NCBI GenBank assembly: GCA_964477275.1
Contig: CAYZDV010000052.1
Span: 1 to 12,826 of the forward strand
DNA: 12,826 nt
Source: CAYZDV01 sp964477275
Lineage (GTDB): Bacteria > Acidobacteriota > Aminicenantia > Aminicenantales > Aminicenantaceae
Reading direction: 5' to 3'
Shown here: positions 12,824 through 12,826 of the stretch, piece after piece
Position numbering within the stretch: position 1 is the stretch's first letter
Layout of the letters: each line of letters begins with the position of its first letter
Notes under the pieces: generated by a model
What the model saw: only the letters and a program-made list of their open reading frames with translations
Told to the model about the DNA's origin: nothing
Database searches by the model: none
Position numbers and translations under genes: made by a program

Positions 12824-12826
12824 GAT

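Noticed and set aside
1..12826. tRNA or rRNA genes, CRISPR arrays, riboswitches
   Set aside because: I saw no regularly spaced direct repeats, no tRNA-like cloverleaf segments and no known riboswitch core in the gaps.

Overview
The window looks like a chromosomal piece of an anaerobic, hydrogen-metabolising bacterium. The evidence is a cytoplasmic [NiFe] hydrogenase encoded next to a complete HdrABC (heterodisulfide reductase-type) electron-transfer module, with CCG-domain HdrB, bacterial two-component proteins and a consensus sigma-54 promoter. A sulfate reducer or syntroph of the former Deltaproteobacteria, or a candidate phylum with similar metabolism, would fit. The sequence alone does not fix the taxon.

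Right part (12.7 to 3.0 kb, all minus strand, read right to left): hydrogenase small subunit, then a hydrogenase large subunit carrying a C-terminal maturation-protease domain. A 163-bp regulatory gap follows, with a sigma-54 promoter, an IHF-like site and a 17-bp palindrome. Next come two stand-alone receiver proteins, HdrC, HdrB, a 1132-residue HdrA with a complete GltD/NfnB-type flavoprotein module inserted in it, and a receiver-histidine kinase hybrid. Several junctions are ATGA overlaps, so this is a tightly coupled operon. The likely job is to take electrons from H2 (or deliver them to H+) and split or merge them at HdrA between ferredoxin, a CCG-type HdrB site and, through the inserted module, probably NAD(P)H. 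No MvhD-type linker subunit is present in the window.

Middle (3.04 to 2.58 kb): a 462-bp gap between kinase and maturation genes. It holds the truncated 5' end of an IS66-like transposase gene with an operator-like palindrome upstream, and a mirror-symmetric inverted repeat.

Left-middle (2.58 to 1.02 kb, minus strand): a second, stand-alone M52 hydrogenase maturation protease, then hypB and hypA, each overlapping the next. These support nickel delivery and final processing of the hydrogenase. hypC, D, E and F are not in the window.

Left edge (1.02 to 0 kb): 416 bp without an intact gene, with possible decayed coding fragments, then a two-gene module: a small protein of the kind found beside AbiEii-like nucleotidyltransferases and the nucleotidyltransferase itself, cut by the window edge.

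The most distinctive points are the HdrA-GltD/NfnB insertion, the large subunit-protease fusion, the Cys-to-Asp change in the small subunit's proximal cluster motif, and the sigma-54 control region inside the operon in front of two receiver-only proteins.
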